Source of the DNA: Rhipicephalus microplus
Lineage: Eukaryota > Arthropoda > Arachnida > Ixodida > Ixodidae
Reading direction: 5' to 3'
Assembly (NCBI RefSeq): GCF_043290135.1
Contig: NW_027464588.1
Location: forward strand, 5,075,501-5,139,500
Length of the DNA stretch: 64,000 bases
The notes under the pieces were generated by a model. It made no database searches. It had not been told where the DNA came from and saw only the letters and a list, made by a program, of their open reading frames with translations. Positions 23,850 through 33,050 of the stretch are shown here, in pieces. Every line of letters starts with the position of its first letter. The first letter of the stretch is position 1. A program made the translations under genes and the position numbers.

Positions 23850-24204
23850 AACAAAGTACTTTTTTTGTTGACGATGTGCCTGTGGTGGCTTTGGTTGATA
23901 CGGGACAACCATTTCGGTCATGAGTGCGTGGTTTAAAGATACCTTGGGGCGGAAGGTTTTATTTAAGTGGAATCAAGCTTCGAAGTTTTGCGAAGTGAGT
24001 GCTAAGGCACTGCATCCTGTTGGTGTGTGTCAAGCTGACGTGTTTCTCGGAGGCCGCGTTATTCCAACGGAGTTCGTGGTTATTTCGCAGGCGACACATG
24101 ACGTTATTTTGGGTATGGACTTCTTGAGGGAGTGTCGTGCGACTGTCGACTGCCGCACAGGGACAATAGTCTTGAGTGATCACGTTCCGCCAGCACTCTT
24201 GTAA
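23850..24204 (+). pseudogene. Gypsy A retropepsin-type protease (broken)
   Basis: Aspartic protease that processes Gag-Pol. The active-site region (DDVP..ALVDTG, around 23868-23905) and the C-terminal part (HDVILGMDFLRECRA, 24098-24142) lie in different frames, so at least one indel separates them near 23905. Gypsy B carries the same domain with an intact VDTGAT. Placement directly after gag is normal for Ty3/gypsy. Confidence 0.8.
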
Positions 24205-24689
24205 AACCCTGTGAATGGTGAGACGGCATTGTGTGTCGGTGGTGACACTATCATACCACCGTTATCAACCGTTCGTGTACCTGTTGGTTGCAGCGACAGC
24301 TATTCCGCCAACTTTTTGATGCCAACGGAGACCCAGTGTACACAACTGCATGAAAAAGAATGTGTTGATCTCACATTGTGTGGTGTCGATCAGACGTGGA
24401 CGCGCTGGTTTATGGACTGTCAATTGCTCTACAGAACCCGTGATGTTACCAGATGGTCTAAAGTTAGCCGTCGTCAGTGGACAACACGAGGCCTTACTGG
24501 TGACCGAGCTTAGAGATGCGCCGGAAGAGCATCGTAGTCACAGTTTTGAAACGGCTCTTTTGTCAATGGTGAATAAGTCGCTGAGCACAAGTGAAGGCTG
24601 AACATTGGTCAATGTACTTTTGAAGCACGTCTCTGCATTCGACTTTGCGCCGAAAAACAAAGCGCCCCTAATCCCTGCCTCTCGTACAT

Positions 24690-25084
24690 AGCACACTATC
24701 AACACGGGTTTGGCAAATCCGATTAGACAAAAGCCATACCGTGTTTCGCCATCCGAGCGGCGGATTATTATTGAGCAGGTGAACGAAATGATTGAAAACG
24801 GTATTATTCAAGAGTCGGTAAGTCCATGGGCAGCTCCAGTAATTCTCGTTAAAAAGAAATACGGATCCTGGAGATTTTGCGTCGATTATCGCCGATTGAA
24901 TGCTGTAACAAAAAAAAGACGTGTACCGACTTCCACGTATTGATGATGCCATAGACTGTCTGCATTCGGCCTCTTACTTTTCCTCTGTAGACTTAAGATC
25001 GGGCTACTGGCAAATTCACATGCATCCTGAAGATAAAGAAAAGACAGCCTTTGTAACCCCTGACAGCCTTTTTGAATTCAACGT
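24690..25084 (+). pseudogene. Gypsy A reverse transcriptase, N-terminal part
   Basis: Contains [30 protein letters not shown] and, after a shift in the A-run at 24910-24917, [29 protein letters not shown]. The SVDLRSGYWQI block holds the first catalytic Asp of the palm. The domain stops at LFEFNV, where the Penelope cluster begins. The other half resumes at 28003. The longer A-run relative to gypsy B (actaaaaagg) explains the frameshift. Confidence 0.9.
25069..25084 (+). repeat. Target-site duplication, left copy, of the Penelope cluster
   Basis: TTTTTGAATTCAACGT occurs here and at 27987-28002, flanking the inserted sequence within the RT gene. In gypsy B the same coding site occurs once (around 46997-47009). 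This fixes the borders of the inserted block. Confidence 0.8.
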
Positions 25085-25159
25085 AAACATTTTGACAGCA
25101 ATCTGTCTGGCTGGGTAGAAAGGTTTAGAAAATTGAAATTGCTCCAGCCACAGTTCAAA

Positions 25160-25212
25160 TAGAGTCCGACGTTTCGAGACCGACTCGGTTCCTTCCTCAG
25201 GGGGTGACTGTC
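25160..25212 (-). ncRNA. Hammerhead-ribozyme-like motif, Penelope copy 1
   Basis: On the minus strand the core CTGAGGA (25194-25200) is followed by a stem (GGAACC/GGTCTC, one A-C mismatch and one G-U pair), then GAAACGTC. Layout as described for copy 3. The stem mismatch makes this copy less perfect. Confidence 0.5.
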
Positions 25213-26215
25213 TTGGTCATGGAAGTGTCGTCGCGTCGTGTTCTCTCACCACGGCTCCGGCTTTCCCTTTCCACCACGTGTCGGAGACCGTGAACGTACA
25301 CCGAATGCATTGATCCCAGCGAGCGGTTCACGTTGGCAGGCGTATGCTGAATGTGCCAAGACTCGAGCAAGAGCCTCTTTCCCAAATTCCGTTCTGTTTC
25401 AATAACAGAAGCGCCGTCTAAGTCAATTTTATGGTCGTGCTTCTCGCAGTGCTCCGCCAGAGCGCTACGTTGCACTTCCATCTTCCTGACGTCGTTCTTG
25501 TGTTGGCGCATTCTTTCCGGGAAACACTTGCTCTCGCCTATGTAGCAGGCTGGACACCCAGAACACGACACTTTGTAGACCACGCCCGGGTGTAGCTCCC
25601 TCGGAGGTCGGTCTTTCGGCCGCGGTAGCAAGCGAGCGAGCGTCGAAACAGGGTTTATGGATTACCGTGACCCCGGCTTTTCCTACGACTCTCGAGAGCT
25701 GTTCACTTATGCCCGGCACATATGGAATGGCGACGCGGTTGCTTGGCGCCTTCGTTTTTGTCGTGTGCGGTGGTGTGGCCAGGGCGGAAAGGGGGTCAGG
25801 CGGTGTGTCGCTTGCAGGTGTCTTTCCGCGGTGCGGTGGTTGTCGTCTCGACAAACGGCGTGACGCCCGGCGGATGAACGCTTCTGTGTAGCCATTCCCT
25901 CGTAGCTCGGCGACAATCCTCTTTTCTTCTTTCTTCCTCTCGCCCTCCGACGTGCAGATTACTCGTGCACGTGAAAAGGAGTGCCGAAACCACTGAAGCT
26001 TTGTGGGCAGTTGGATGACAGGACGTAAAATGCAAATACCTGCCGGTGTGAGTTGGCTTTCTATACACTGAAAAGGTCATGCGCTCGCCCTGTCGTCTGA
26101 CTAAAACATCGAGAAACGGAAGCGCCCCGTCTCGCTCTCGTTCCACCGTGAACTGTATCGCTTGGTCGATGGAGTTTAGATGTTCGAGGAAGCTGTCTAC
26201 TGCTGCCTTCTCACA
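25197..26215 (-). pseudogene. Penelope copy 1: C-terminal RT plus GIY-YIG endonuclease (5' truncated)
   Basis: On the minus strand the frame begins in the RT thumb region ([14 protein letters not shown], then [12 protein letters not shown] and [16 protein letters not shown]), then a frameshift, then the connector and GIY-YIG domain (ELHPGVVYKVSC, CYIGESKC, ERMRQHK). It ends at the stop codon at 25197-25199. At least two frame changes break the coding sequence around 25650-25980. Compared with copy 3 only a few substitutions are seen in the last 480 bp. The upstream RT fingers and palm are absent. Confidence 0.85.
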
Positions 26216-26391
26216 AAAAAAAGACGTGTACCGACTTCCACGTATTGATGATGCCATAGACTGTCTGCATTCGGCCTCTTACTTTTCCTCTGTAGACTTA
26301 AGATCGGGCTACTGGCAAATTCACATGCATCCTGAAGATAAAGAAAAGACAGCCTTTGTAACCCCTGACAGCCTTTTTGAATTCAACGTAA
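26216..26391 (+). repeat. Duplicated fragment of gypsy A RT inside the Penelope cluster
   Basis: Repeats 24910-25085 with an offset of 1306 bp, including the same A-run and the first-Asp block (VDLRSGYWQI). The identity continues through the Penelope 3' end, so the repeated unit covers gypsy RT plus Penelope sequence. The join to copy 1 falls in the A-run (ctcacaaaaaaaagacg). This is a tandem duplication made after, or during, the Penelope insertion. Confidence 0.9.
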
Positions 26392-26423
26392 ACATTTTGA
26401 CAGCAATCTGTCTGGCTGGGTAG

Positions 26424-26901
26424 AAAGGTTTAGAAAATTGAAATTGCTCCAGCCACAGTTCAAATAGAGTCCGACGTTTCGAGACCGACTCGGTCCCTTC
26501 CTCAGGGGGTGACTGTCTTGGTCATGGAAGTGTCGTCGCGTCGTGTTCTCTCACCACGGCTCCGGCTTTCCCTTTCCACCACGTGTCGGAGACCGTGAAC
26601 GTACACCGAAGGCATTGATCCCAGCGAGCGGTTCACGTTGGCAGGCGTATGCTGAATGTGCCAAGACTCGAGCAAGAGCCTCTTTCCCAAATTCCGTTCT
26701 GTTTCAATAACAGAAGCGCCGTCTAAGTCAATTTTATAGTCGTGCTTCTCGCAGTGCTCCGCCAGAGCGCTACGTTGCACTTCCATCTTCCTGACCTCGT
26801 TCTTGTGTTGGCGCATTCTTTCCGGGAAACACTTGCTCTCGCCTCTGTAGCAGGCTGGACACCCAGAACACGACACTTTGTAGACCACGCCCGGGTGTAG
26901 C
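26424..26901 (-). mobile_element. Penelope copy 2 (truncated, minus)
   Basis: Covers only the 3' 480 bp: the GIY-YIG domain from GVVYKVSC to the stop at 26502-26504 plus the 3' end. It breaks off at 26901 inside the connector and abuts copy 3 head to head, with a few bases of shared sequence (gtagc/agtag) at the join. In the GIY-YIG part it differs from copy 3 at only two positions that I could see and from copy 1 at about five. The YIG block reads CYRGES here, so the conserved Ile is replaced. Confidence 0.85.
26465..26516 (-). ncRNA. Hammerhead-ribozyme-like motif, Penelope copy 2
   Basis: Core CTGAGGA on the minus strand at 26499-26505, stem GGGACC/GGTCTC with loop GAGTC, then GAAACGTC. 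Same arrangement as in copy 3, with the better-paired stem. Confidence 0.5.
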
Positions 26902-26956
26902 AGTAGACAGCTTCCTCGAACATCTAAACTCCATCGACCAAGCGATACAGTTCACG

Positions 26957-27904
26957 GTGGAACGAGAGCGAGACGGGGCGCTTCCGTTTCTCGATGTTTT
27001 AGTCAGACGACAGGGCGAGCGCATGACCTTTTCGGTGTATAGAAAGCCAACTCACACCGGCAGGTATTTGCATTTTACGTCCCGTCATCCAACTGCCCAC
27101 AAAGCTTCAGTGGTTTCGGCACTCCTTTCACGTGCACGAGTAATCTGCACGTCGGAGGGTGAGAGGAAGAAAGAAGAAAAGAGGATTGTCGCCGAGCTAC
27201 GAGGGAATGGCTACACAGAAGCGTTCATCCGCCGGGCGTCACGCCGTTTGTCGAGACGACAACCACCGCACCGCGGAAAGACACCTGCAAGCGACACACC
27301 GCCCGACCCCCTTTCTGCCCTGGCCACACCACCGCACACGAGAAAAACGAAGGCGCCAAACAACCGCGTCGCCATTCCATATGTGCCGGGCATAAGTGAA
27401 CAGCTCTCGAGAGTCCTAGGAAAAGCCGGGGTCACGGTAATCCATAAACCTGTTTCGACGCTCGCTCGCTTGCTACCGCGGCCGAAAGACCGACCTCCCA
27501 GGGAGCTACACCCGGGCGTGGTCTACAAAGTGTCGTGTTCTGGGTGTCCAGCCTGCTACATAGGCGAGAGCAAGTGTTTCCCGGAAAGAATGCGCCAACA
27601 CAAGAACGAGGTCAGGAAGATGGAAGTGCAACGTAGCGCTCTGGCGGAGCACTGCGAGAAGCACGACCATAAAATTGACTTAGACGGCGCTTCTGTTATT
27701 GAAACAGAACGTAATTTGGGAAAGAGGCTCTTGCTCGAGTCTTGGCACATTCAGCATACGCCTGCCAACGTGAACCGCTCGCTGGGATCAATGCCTTCGG
27801 TGTACGTTCACGGTCTCCGACACGTGGTGGAAAGGGAAAGCCGGAGCCGTGGTGAGAGAACACGACGCGACGACACTTCCATGACCAAGACAGTCACCCC
27901 CTGA
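26957..27904 (+). CDS. Penelope-like ORF fragment: RT C-terminus and GIY-YIG endonuclease (315 codons)
   Basis: Penelope-like elements encode an RT of their own class joined to a GIY-YIG nuclease that nicks the target. Residues 7-60 match the RT end ([30 protein letters not shown]). Residues 70-135 form a basic, Pro-rich linker. The connector YVPGISEQLSRVLGKAGV is at 142-159. The GIY-YIG core comprises GVVY (187-190), a CSGCPAC cluster (194-200), YIG (201-203) and the ERMRQHK helix (210-216) with the expected Arg. A Glu near 261 may be the metal ligand. The true start lies in the missing upstream RT, so the first codon given is only the open-frame limit. The TGA stop at 27902-27904 lies inside the ribozyme-like core. 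Intact nuclease fold but no RT palm, so not autonomous. Confidence 0.85.
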   Translation: MERERDGALPFLDVLVRRQGERMTFSVYRKPTHTGRYLHFTSRHPTAHKASVVSALLSRARVICTSEGERKKEEKRIVAELRGNGYTEAFIRRASRRLSRRQPPHRGKTPASDTPPDPLSALATPPHTRKTKAPNNRVAIPYVPGISEQLSRVLGKAGVTVIHKPVSTLARLLPRPKDRPPRELHPGVVYKVSCSGCPACYIGESKCFPERMRQHKNEVRKMEVQRSALAEHCEKHDHKIDLDGASVIETERNLGKRLLLESWHIQHTPANVNRSLGSMPSVYVHGLRHVVERESRSRGERTRRDDTSMTKTVTP

Positions 27905-27945
27905 GGAAGGGACCGAGTCGGTCTCGAAACGTCGGACTCTATTTG
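27888..27945 (+). ncRNA. Hammerhead-ribozyme-like motif, Penelope copy 3
   Basis: The core CTGAGGA (27901-27907) fits CUGANGA. A hairpin follows (GGGACC 27909-27914, loop GAGTC, GGTCTC 27920-27925, one G-U pair), then GAAACGTC (27926-27933). GAA-ACGU-C leaves ACGU as a self-complementary stem III of the minimal, dimer-forming type reported for Penelope-like elements, with predicted cleavage after the C at 27933. Stem I pairing is weak (CC/GG next to the core, then AGT/ACT across a bulge). One extra A lies between the core and stem II. The motif recurs in all three copies. Activity is not shown by sequence alone. Confidence 0.55.
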
Positions 27946-28002
27946 AACTGTGGCTGGAGCAATTTCAATTTTCTAAAAAAAAATTTTTTTTGAATTCAAC
28001 GT

Positions 28003-28710
28003 GATGCCATTTGGACTGTGCAACGCGCCGGCGACGTTCAAGCGATTTATGGACATTGTTCTTCGTGGCTTGAAGTGGAGCATTTGCATGTGCTATCTCG
28101 ATGACGTCATCTTTGGCCGCACCTTCAGCGAACACAACTCACGTCTGGATACTGCACTGACTTGCATAAGAAACGCTGGCCTTGTCCTTAACTCAAATAA
28201 ATGCCACTTCGGAGACCGACAAACCCTTGTTCTCGAACACCTAGTCGATCAGGAGGGCAAACGTTCAGATCTCCAGAAGACAGCAGCCGTTGAAACGTTC
28301 AATGTGCCGCACACTGTGAAGGAGCTCCACAGTTTTTTGGGGCTTTGCTCCTATTTTCGCCGCTTTGTACATAAATTTGCCGATGTCGCGCATCCGCTGA
28401 AATGTTTGCTATGGAAGAATACTCCCTTCGAGTGGGCTCCGGAGTGCGACTCCTCTTTTCGTCAACTGAAGTTTCTCCTGACGTCGCGGCCTGTTCTTCA
28501 ATACTTCAACCCATCAGCTCCAACCGAACTGCACACAGATGCCAGCGGCATAGGAATTGGTTCTGTCCTAGTTCAACGCTATGGTAAACGCGAGCACCTG
28601 ATTGCATACGCAAGTCGCTCCGTGAGTAGGTCCGAGCAGAATTACACTGTCACAGAGCAAGAATGCCTCGCGGTAGTATTTGCGATTCAGCGGTTTCAGT
28701 CTTACCTATC
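28003..28710 (+). pseudogene. Gypsy A reverse transcriptase C-terminal part and start of RNase H
   Basis: Resumes with MPFGLCNAPATFKRFM and the catalytic block CYLDDVIFG. One Val codon of the usual YLDDVVIF is missing, but both Asp remain. The thumb and tether follow (FLGLCSYFRRFV), then RNase H start [18 protein letters not shown] with its first catalytic Asp and a Glu in TEQECLAV. A shift near 28705-28715 moves the rest of RNase H to another frame. Confidence 0.88.
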
Positions 28711-28711
28711 G

Positions 28712-30167
28712 CCCTTTTACAGTCTTCACCGACCACCGCTCACTGTGTTGGCTCGTCAACCTTCGGGATCCTCGCGGCCGTCTAGCGCGCTGGGCTCTTC
28801 GGCTCCAAGAGTATAACTTTATAGTCTCGTACAAAAGTGGTCGTAGACACGCCGACGCAGATTGCCTTTCGCGCATGCCACTGAGCTCTACAGAGTGTGG
28901 CGCCGATTACCTCGACCACCTCGTAGCTTCTGTTTCACCAAAGTTTCACGACATCAGTACTCTCAAAGATGAACAGCGAAAGGACACCAGGCTATCATCG
29001 CTCTGCACAGCTCCTATGGCATGCCATTTCTGTGTACGCGATGGACTCCTGTATAAGAACTTTTTCAGCACTGGCGCACATTTCCTCCTGGTAGTGCCGG
29101 GAAGCCTTCGGACAGAGATTTTAAGTGCTATGCACGACGATCCTACGTCCGGACATTTAGGTTCTGCGCAGACTCTTTACCGTGCTAAGGAACGCTTTTA
29201 TTGGCCGGGAATGCGACAGTCACTCGAGGTGTATGTGGCCAGCTGCACGCAGTGTCAACGCCACAAACGCCCATCTACTGCACCGGCTGGTTTTCTACAG
29301 CCCTTGCCACCTCCAAGCACACCTTTCCAACAAGTGGGCACTGACCTCTTTGGCCCTTTTCCAAAGTCAGCTAAGGGCAATCGCTGGATAATTGTATGCG
29401 TCGATTACCTCACGCATCACTGCGAGACGGCCGCCATACCAACCGCAACTGCCAGCGACGTTTCTGTGTTCCTGCTGCAGCAAGTTATCCTCCGACATGG
29501 CCCACCTCACGTGATCATCAGTGATCGTGGACGACAATTTACGGCAGATATAGTAGAAGAGCTGCTTCGATTGAGTGAGTCCCACCTTCGTCGCTCGTCG
29601 CCATACCATTCGCAAACAAATGGGGTTACGGGGCGCGCCAACCGCACAATTGTAAACATGATCTCTATGTATGTGGCATCTGACCACAAGAACTGGGATG
29701 ACGTGCTACCATTTATAATGTACGCATTCAACACCGCTAAGCACGAGACAACAGGCTATAGCCCCTTTTTCTTGATGTACGCACGACCGCCACGGCACAC
29801 ACTCGACACAGTTTTGCCATTCTCGGTGCACGAGAACCTCGTCGCGGAAATCCTCTGCCTTGCAGAAGAGGCGCGTCGTATTGCTCGTCTACGCACTTTG
29901 GCATCACGGGGAAAAATCGAAGGCATGCTACAACGTTCGCCACCGGCCTGTAACTTACCATTCAGGCGACTTAGTGTGGCTCTGGACTCCGGTACGAAGA
30001 CGCGGGTTATGCCAAAAGTTCTTGGCCACATATAACGGACCGTTTGTTGTTCTAAACAAAATCACTGAAGTCACGTACACAATAGCTCGCCTCACAAGAA
30101 GTGGTAGAAGAGCCGCTAAAACCCAAGCGGTCCATGTCGCTCGACTGAAGTTTTACACACCAAGGTG
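28712..30167 (+). pseudogene. Gypsy A RNase H end and integrase
   Basis: RNase H ends with TDHRSLCWLVNL and [14 protein letters not shown]. Integrase follows: the H2C2 zinc module (HDDPTSGHLG ... CTQCQRHK), the first core Asp in VGTDLFGPFP, the second in IISDRGRQFTADI, and the position of the catalytic Glu, which here reads NGVTGRANRT (Gly in place of the Glu that gypsy B keeps in NGLTERTNHT). A shift near 29910 puts the C-terminal GPF module (YNGPFVVLNKI) into another frame ending at 30167. The loss of Glu makes the integrase inactive regardless of the shift. Confidence 0.9.
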
Positions 30168-30211
30168 AATCAATCGCCTCGCCCGGCGGCCTTCGTCTGC
30201 GAGGGGAGGAA

Positions 30212-30392
30212 TGTTGTGCATGCCTGGGAAAAAAACGAAGATAGGTTAACATGCTGGCTGCCCCAAGCTGGAGAAAGAAGGAAGACCACGACACTGAAAT
30301 CGTCAACTTGTTGGCCGCTCCGGTGCCTCTCTTCGCGACCAAATTAACGGCCCTTTCAGCCGTATACGTCCTGGTCCTCCTTGTGCGTAACA
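30212..30392 (+). repeat. Gypsy A 3' LTR
   Basis: Starts TGTTGTGCATGCC and ends GTGCGTAACA, preceded by the purine tract gaggggaggaa and followed by ATAT. About 15 differences from the 5' LTR by eye. Confidence 0.92.
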
Positions 30393-30396
30393 ATAT

Positions 30397-31680
30397 GTTG
30401 TAGAACAAGAAAATACTTCAGAATGAATAAAAATGTGAGAATTGTCTAATTTTTGGTCGTTACCTGGTAAACAGTGCAAAAAAACACTATATATGCAAAA
30501 ATATTCAAAACAAAGGAAATTCATAATATAGGTTTTGTAGATAAATGGCCTAGGAAAAATAGTCAATGTTGTACAATATATTTCTCTTCACATAAACAAA
30601 GAAAATCAGAACCAAGGTGTTGCTCCATCGCTCATTCCTGCAATGCAGGAAAATATTCTATGGTTTTTCTTGAGACACAAGTGTACTTGTACACTTTTCT
30701 CTGTAAATTTTTGTTGTCTTGTGATAAGTCTCCAGATTTTCCAATATATAAATGGATACCCGTGATGTGAATAATCCCTCTGTAAATGAGGCGTCCAATG
30801 ACCTTCACTATTTCACCTAGCGTCACCTCTCTCCGTGAGCCACCTCACCCCACATAGGTTGGCGTTACAATATATGCATCCAAGCATATTTATTTACATT
30901 TTCGCGCATATTGCATAAAAAAAGACAATATCTCACGCAGTTCTAAAACATTTCACACTGCTTCATAGTCGGGGCCAAGATGTGCTCAGGGGGCCTTCGT
31001 GTCATTAGGAAAAGCTCCGCAGCCAGCGCCAGCACGCTGCCCTCCAGCAAAAGGTGGACCACACATGTAACCAGAGTAGCTATAAGATTGCGCACAAAGG
31101 TCAGAAGCTATATGCAGTTGCCGCGGAGGAGACAACTTGAGGATGTGAACGAAAGAAATCCATGAACGGCTGCGGATGTCTCAGGCTGATGCCATACATC
31201 GTGACAATAAAACTTGAAGCTGAGGTGCTGTTATCCTTGAACTCTAAGGTCGTCCTCACTCAATTCAGGTGGGGTTGCTAGACAGTTTCAAGCAGTGCAT
31301 GTGTTTTGTAGCGCTGGTGCGCACCCATGTGCGTGTCGTCATGACAACTATATAGGAACGCCTAGTGACACTAGACGCAACCCTGTGTCTGATATAACAA
31401 TGCAAGCAAAGCTGAAGCTGCTGGAAACTGTCATAGAAGGCCACCAGGACACTTTAATTAAACATGTGGCAGACCTTTGCAACAATTTTTTGTAGAACAA
31501 ATTTTCTCTGACTTCTAAGAACAGCTCTCTATTGAATATCTGACATATATTTCTGGCAATATTACTGCTTAACATAGTCAAATTAAAAAGCTGACACTTT
31601 AATTCAAAATTTGGCTTTCAAAGGTTCTTTTTATTACAGAACTTCGATGTTACTGTAGCCAACATTTTTAGAACTAGGTA
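30397..31680. other. Intron sequence, no gene supported
   Basis: Short open stretches at 30980-31165 and 31295-31495 have no domain and no convincing splice pair in the required phase 0. No repeat identified. Confidence 0.4.
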
Positions 31681-31911
31681 AGCTGCAAAACTAAGCCATG
31701 TTGCATGGCGCCGCCACTGCCAGAGACAAACATGACGCTGCTGTCGCATCCGGATTCACTCGCAGCATGCTCGCTCGTGTCACTCCCGTACTAACGTCCG
31801 TCGGCTGTGCATGTTGCAGTGCGTCGCTATCCGTGGAGGCTTCTTTCTGCGTGAACAGTCTTGTGCTTCAGCGTGCCCTGTTCTGCTTTGTATGTGTTGC
31901 GTGTTTTCATC

Positions 31912-32240
31912 ATGCCCACACGTTGCGTTCCCGGCTGTAAAAGTGGCTACAGGAAATGAGAGACATGTACCACGACATTTTTTTTGTGCCCCGCGTGTAC
32001 CTGATCAGCCAAAGGCATGGAACCGCGCTGTTTCTTGTTCGGATAAGAAACTGCCCAGCACATTGCGTGTGTGTGATATGCACTTTCATGAGGAGGACAT
32101 CCTGAAGACTTTCACTCACGTCATCAATGTTAAGAAGGTACAAATTGCAGAGGAAAGTGGGACCTTGTCAAAGGATGCGTTCCACAGATATTCCCGAATT
32201 TGCCCGCTTACCTTTCAAATACCCTCGACAAAGAAGCGAA
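31912..32240 (+). pseudogene. THAP zinc-finger domain, P-element-like, frameshifted
   Basis: An ATG at 31912 starts MPTRCVPGCKSGYRK with the first zinc Cys pair (C-x3-C), and then meets a TGA. The reading continues in another frame with VPDQPKAWNRAVSC and the second ligand pair in RVCDMHFHEED. A later stretch RICPLTFQIPSTKKRK resembles the end of THAP domains of P-type elements. One indel near 31955-31960 separates the two halves. Because the following 800 bp match the inverted copy at 8670-9490, I infer a THAP-bearing transposon rather than a host gene. Confidence 0.65.
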
Positions 32241-32261
32241 AGCTGCCCGATAGAAGTGGTG

Positions 32262-33050
32262 CACTTTTCAGAATATCATTGGCGCGCAAGTACTGCACAG
32301 CAAGACGCAAGTTTGTAGTTTTGTAATGGCTGGTGTAGCACCGTTCAGTAATGGCTGGAGCGGAAAATCATTGCAAGTCATGCCAAAGGACGAGGCTTTA
32401 ATGTGCAGGAGTCTCGAAGCTTTTCGCAGCCGAGAGCTTCCAGCATACGTGACCAAACTATGCGATCTGTCAACTGGAAACTGTTACAAAAGGGTGCTCG
32501 GTTAGGCACGCGTCGCTGACTTCAGACGGCTGAGTGATGTCCAGGCGCTGGCGATTCATCGTGACACATTTAAAAAATAACCATCAAACGATGCCATGAG
32601 TACGCCTTCTCTGCCCCTCGTAACGGTAGGTGACCAAAAGCAGTCTCTGATCAAACTTCGGGTGAAGTCTCGAAGCACTGTGAAAGGAAGGCCGATAAAA
32701 AGCTGAGCTATGTGATAATAAGTAAAACTAGCGAGGAAAAAAAAAACCAGGTCTGTGCGAAATGCGCAGCATAGTCGCACCGAAAGCTGGAGGAGTGGCC
32801 ATTAAGAGCCTTTTATAAACAATCTTTGAGTAGCTGCTGCAAACCCACTCACAGAATACCCACTACGCTATAAATTTTGTGTAGTAGGCCTGCATTCTTG
32901 TTCTCTTTCTCTTGCGGCTCATACCCACTGTGGGAAATTTGTCAGTAATTTGTTTGTTTGTAGCCTAGAATCCGTGGCTCATACCCGCTCTGGGGGATTG
33001 GCTAAGAGAACAAATAGTTTCATATGGACGATAACTGCACTATTGCTTAT
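32262..33050 (+). mobile_element. P/THAP-associated repeat, copy in plus orientation
   Basis: Matches the complement of 8670-9490. The order of landmarks is preserved: tactgcacagcaagacgcaagtttg, gtagcaccgttcagtaatggctgg, gccaaaggacgaggctt, a non-coding stretch, two tandem cgctcatacccactctggg-like lines, and ggattggctaagagaacaaatag. Coding remnants are interrupted by stops. Together with the THAP domain it spans 31.9-33.05 kb. Confidence 0.6.

Larger units (their letters stand above)
26902..27975 (+). mobile_element. Penelope copy 3 (plus)
   Basis: 5'-truncated copy running from the RT thumb region to the element 3' end (gctggagcaatttcaattttct). It is followed by an A/T run and the right target-site duplication. 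It contains the only long uninterrupted Penelope frame in the window. Confidence 0.88.
25085..27986. mobile_element. Penelope-like element cluster (inverted and tandem partial copies)
   Basis: A 2.9 kb insertion inside the gypsy A reverse transcriptase gene. It contains copy 1 (minus, about 25118-26215), a duplicated piece of the gypsy A RT gene (26216-26391), copy 2 (minus, 26424-26901, truncated) and copy 3 (plus, 26902-27975). Copies 1 and 3 form long inverted-repeat arms of nearly 1.1 kb with few differences. All copies start in the same 5'-truncated region near the end of the reverse transcriptase domain and run through the GIY-YIG endonuclease domain to the 3' end. Penelope elements are known for tandem, inverted and partially duplicated insertions. 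Here a piece of the target gene has been duplicated too. Confidence 0.85.
22302..30392 (+). mobile_element. Gypsy A: Ty3/gypsy LTR retrotransposon with nested Penelope insertion
   Basis: The element is bounded by LTRs of 182 and 181 bp with TG...CA ends and a 4-bp target duplication ATAT (22298-22301 and 30393-30396). The internal order is gag, protease, reverse transcriptase, RNase H, integrase, as in the Ty3/gypsy group. A purine tract (gaggggaggaa) precedes the 3' LTR. Subtracting the 2.9 kb Penelope cluster leaves about 5.17 kb, close to the unnested length of gypsy B, with which it shares sequence throughout. The LTRs differ at roughly 15 positions by eye, so the insertion is not recent. 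All coding regions are broken. It lies in sense orientation in the host gene's last visible intron. Confidence 0.95.

Noticed and set aside
25465..25854. 129-codon minus-strand ORF as a separate gene
   Set aside because: It is Penelope copy 1 read across a frameshift. The same sequence in copy 3 is one continuous frame.
31295..31495. Possible extra host exon (helical peptide ending in a stop)
   Set aside because: No acceptor in the right phase, and the terminal exon at 34210 fits better.
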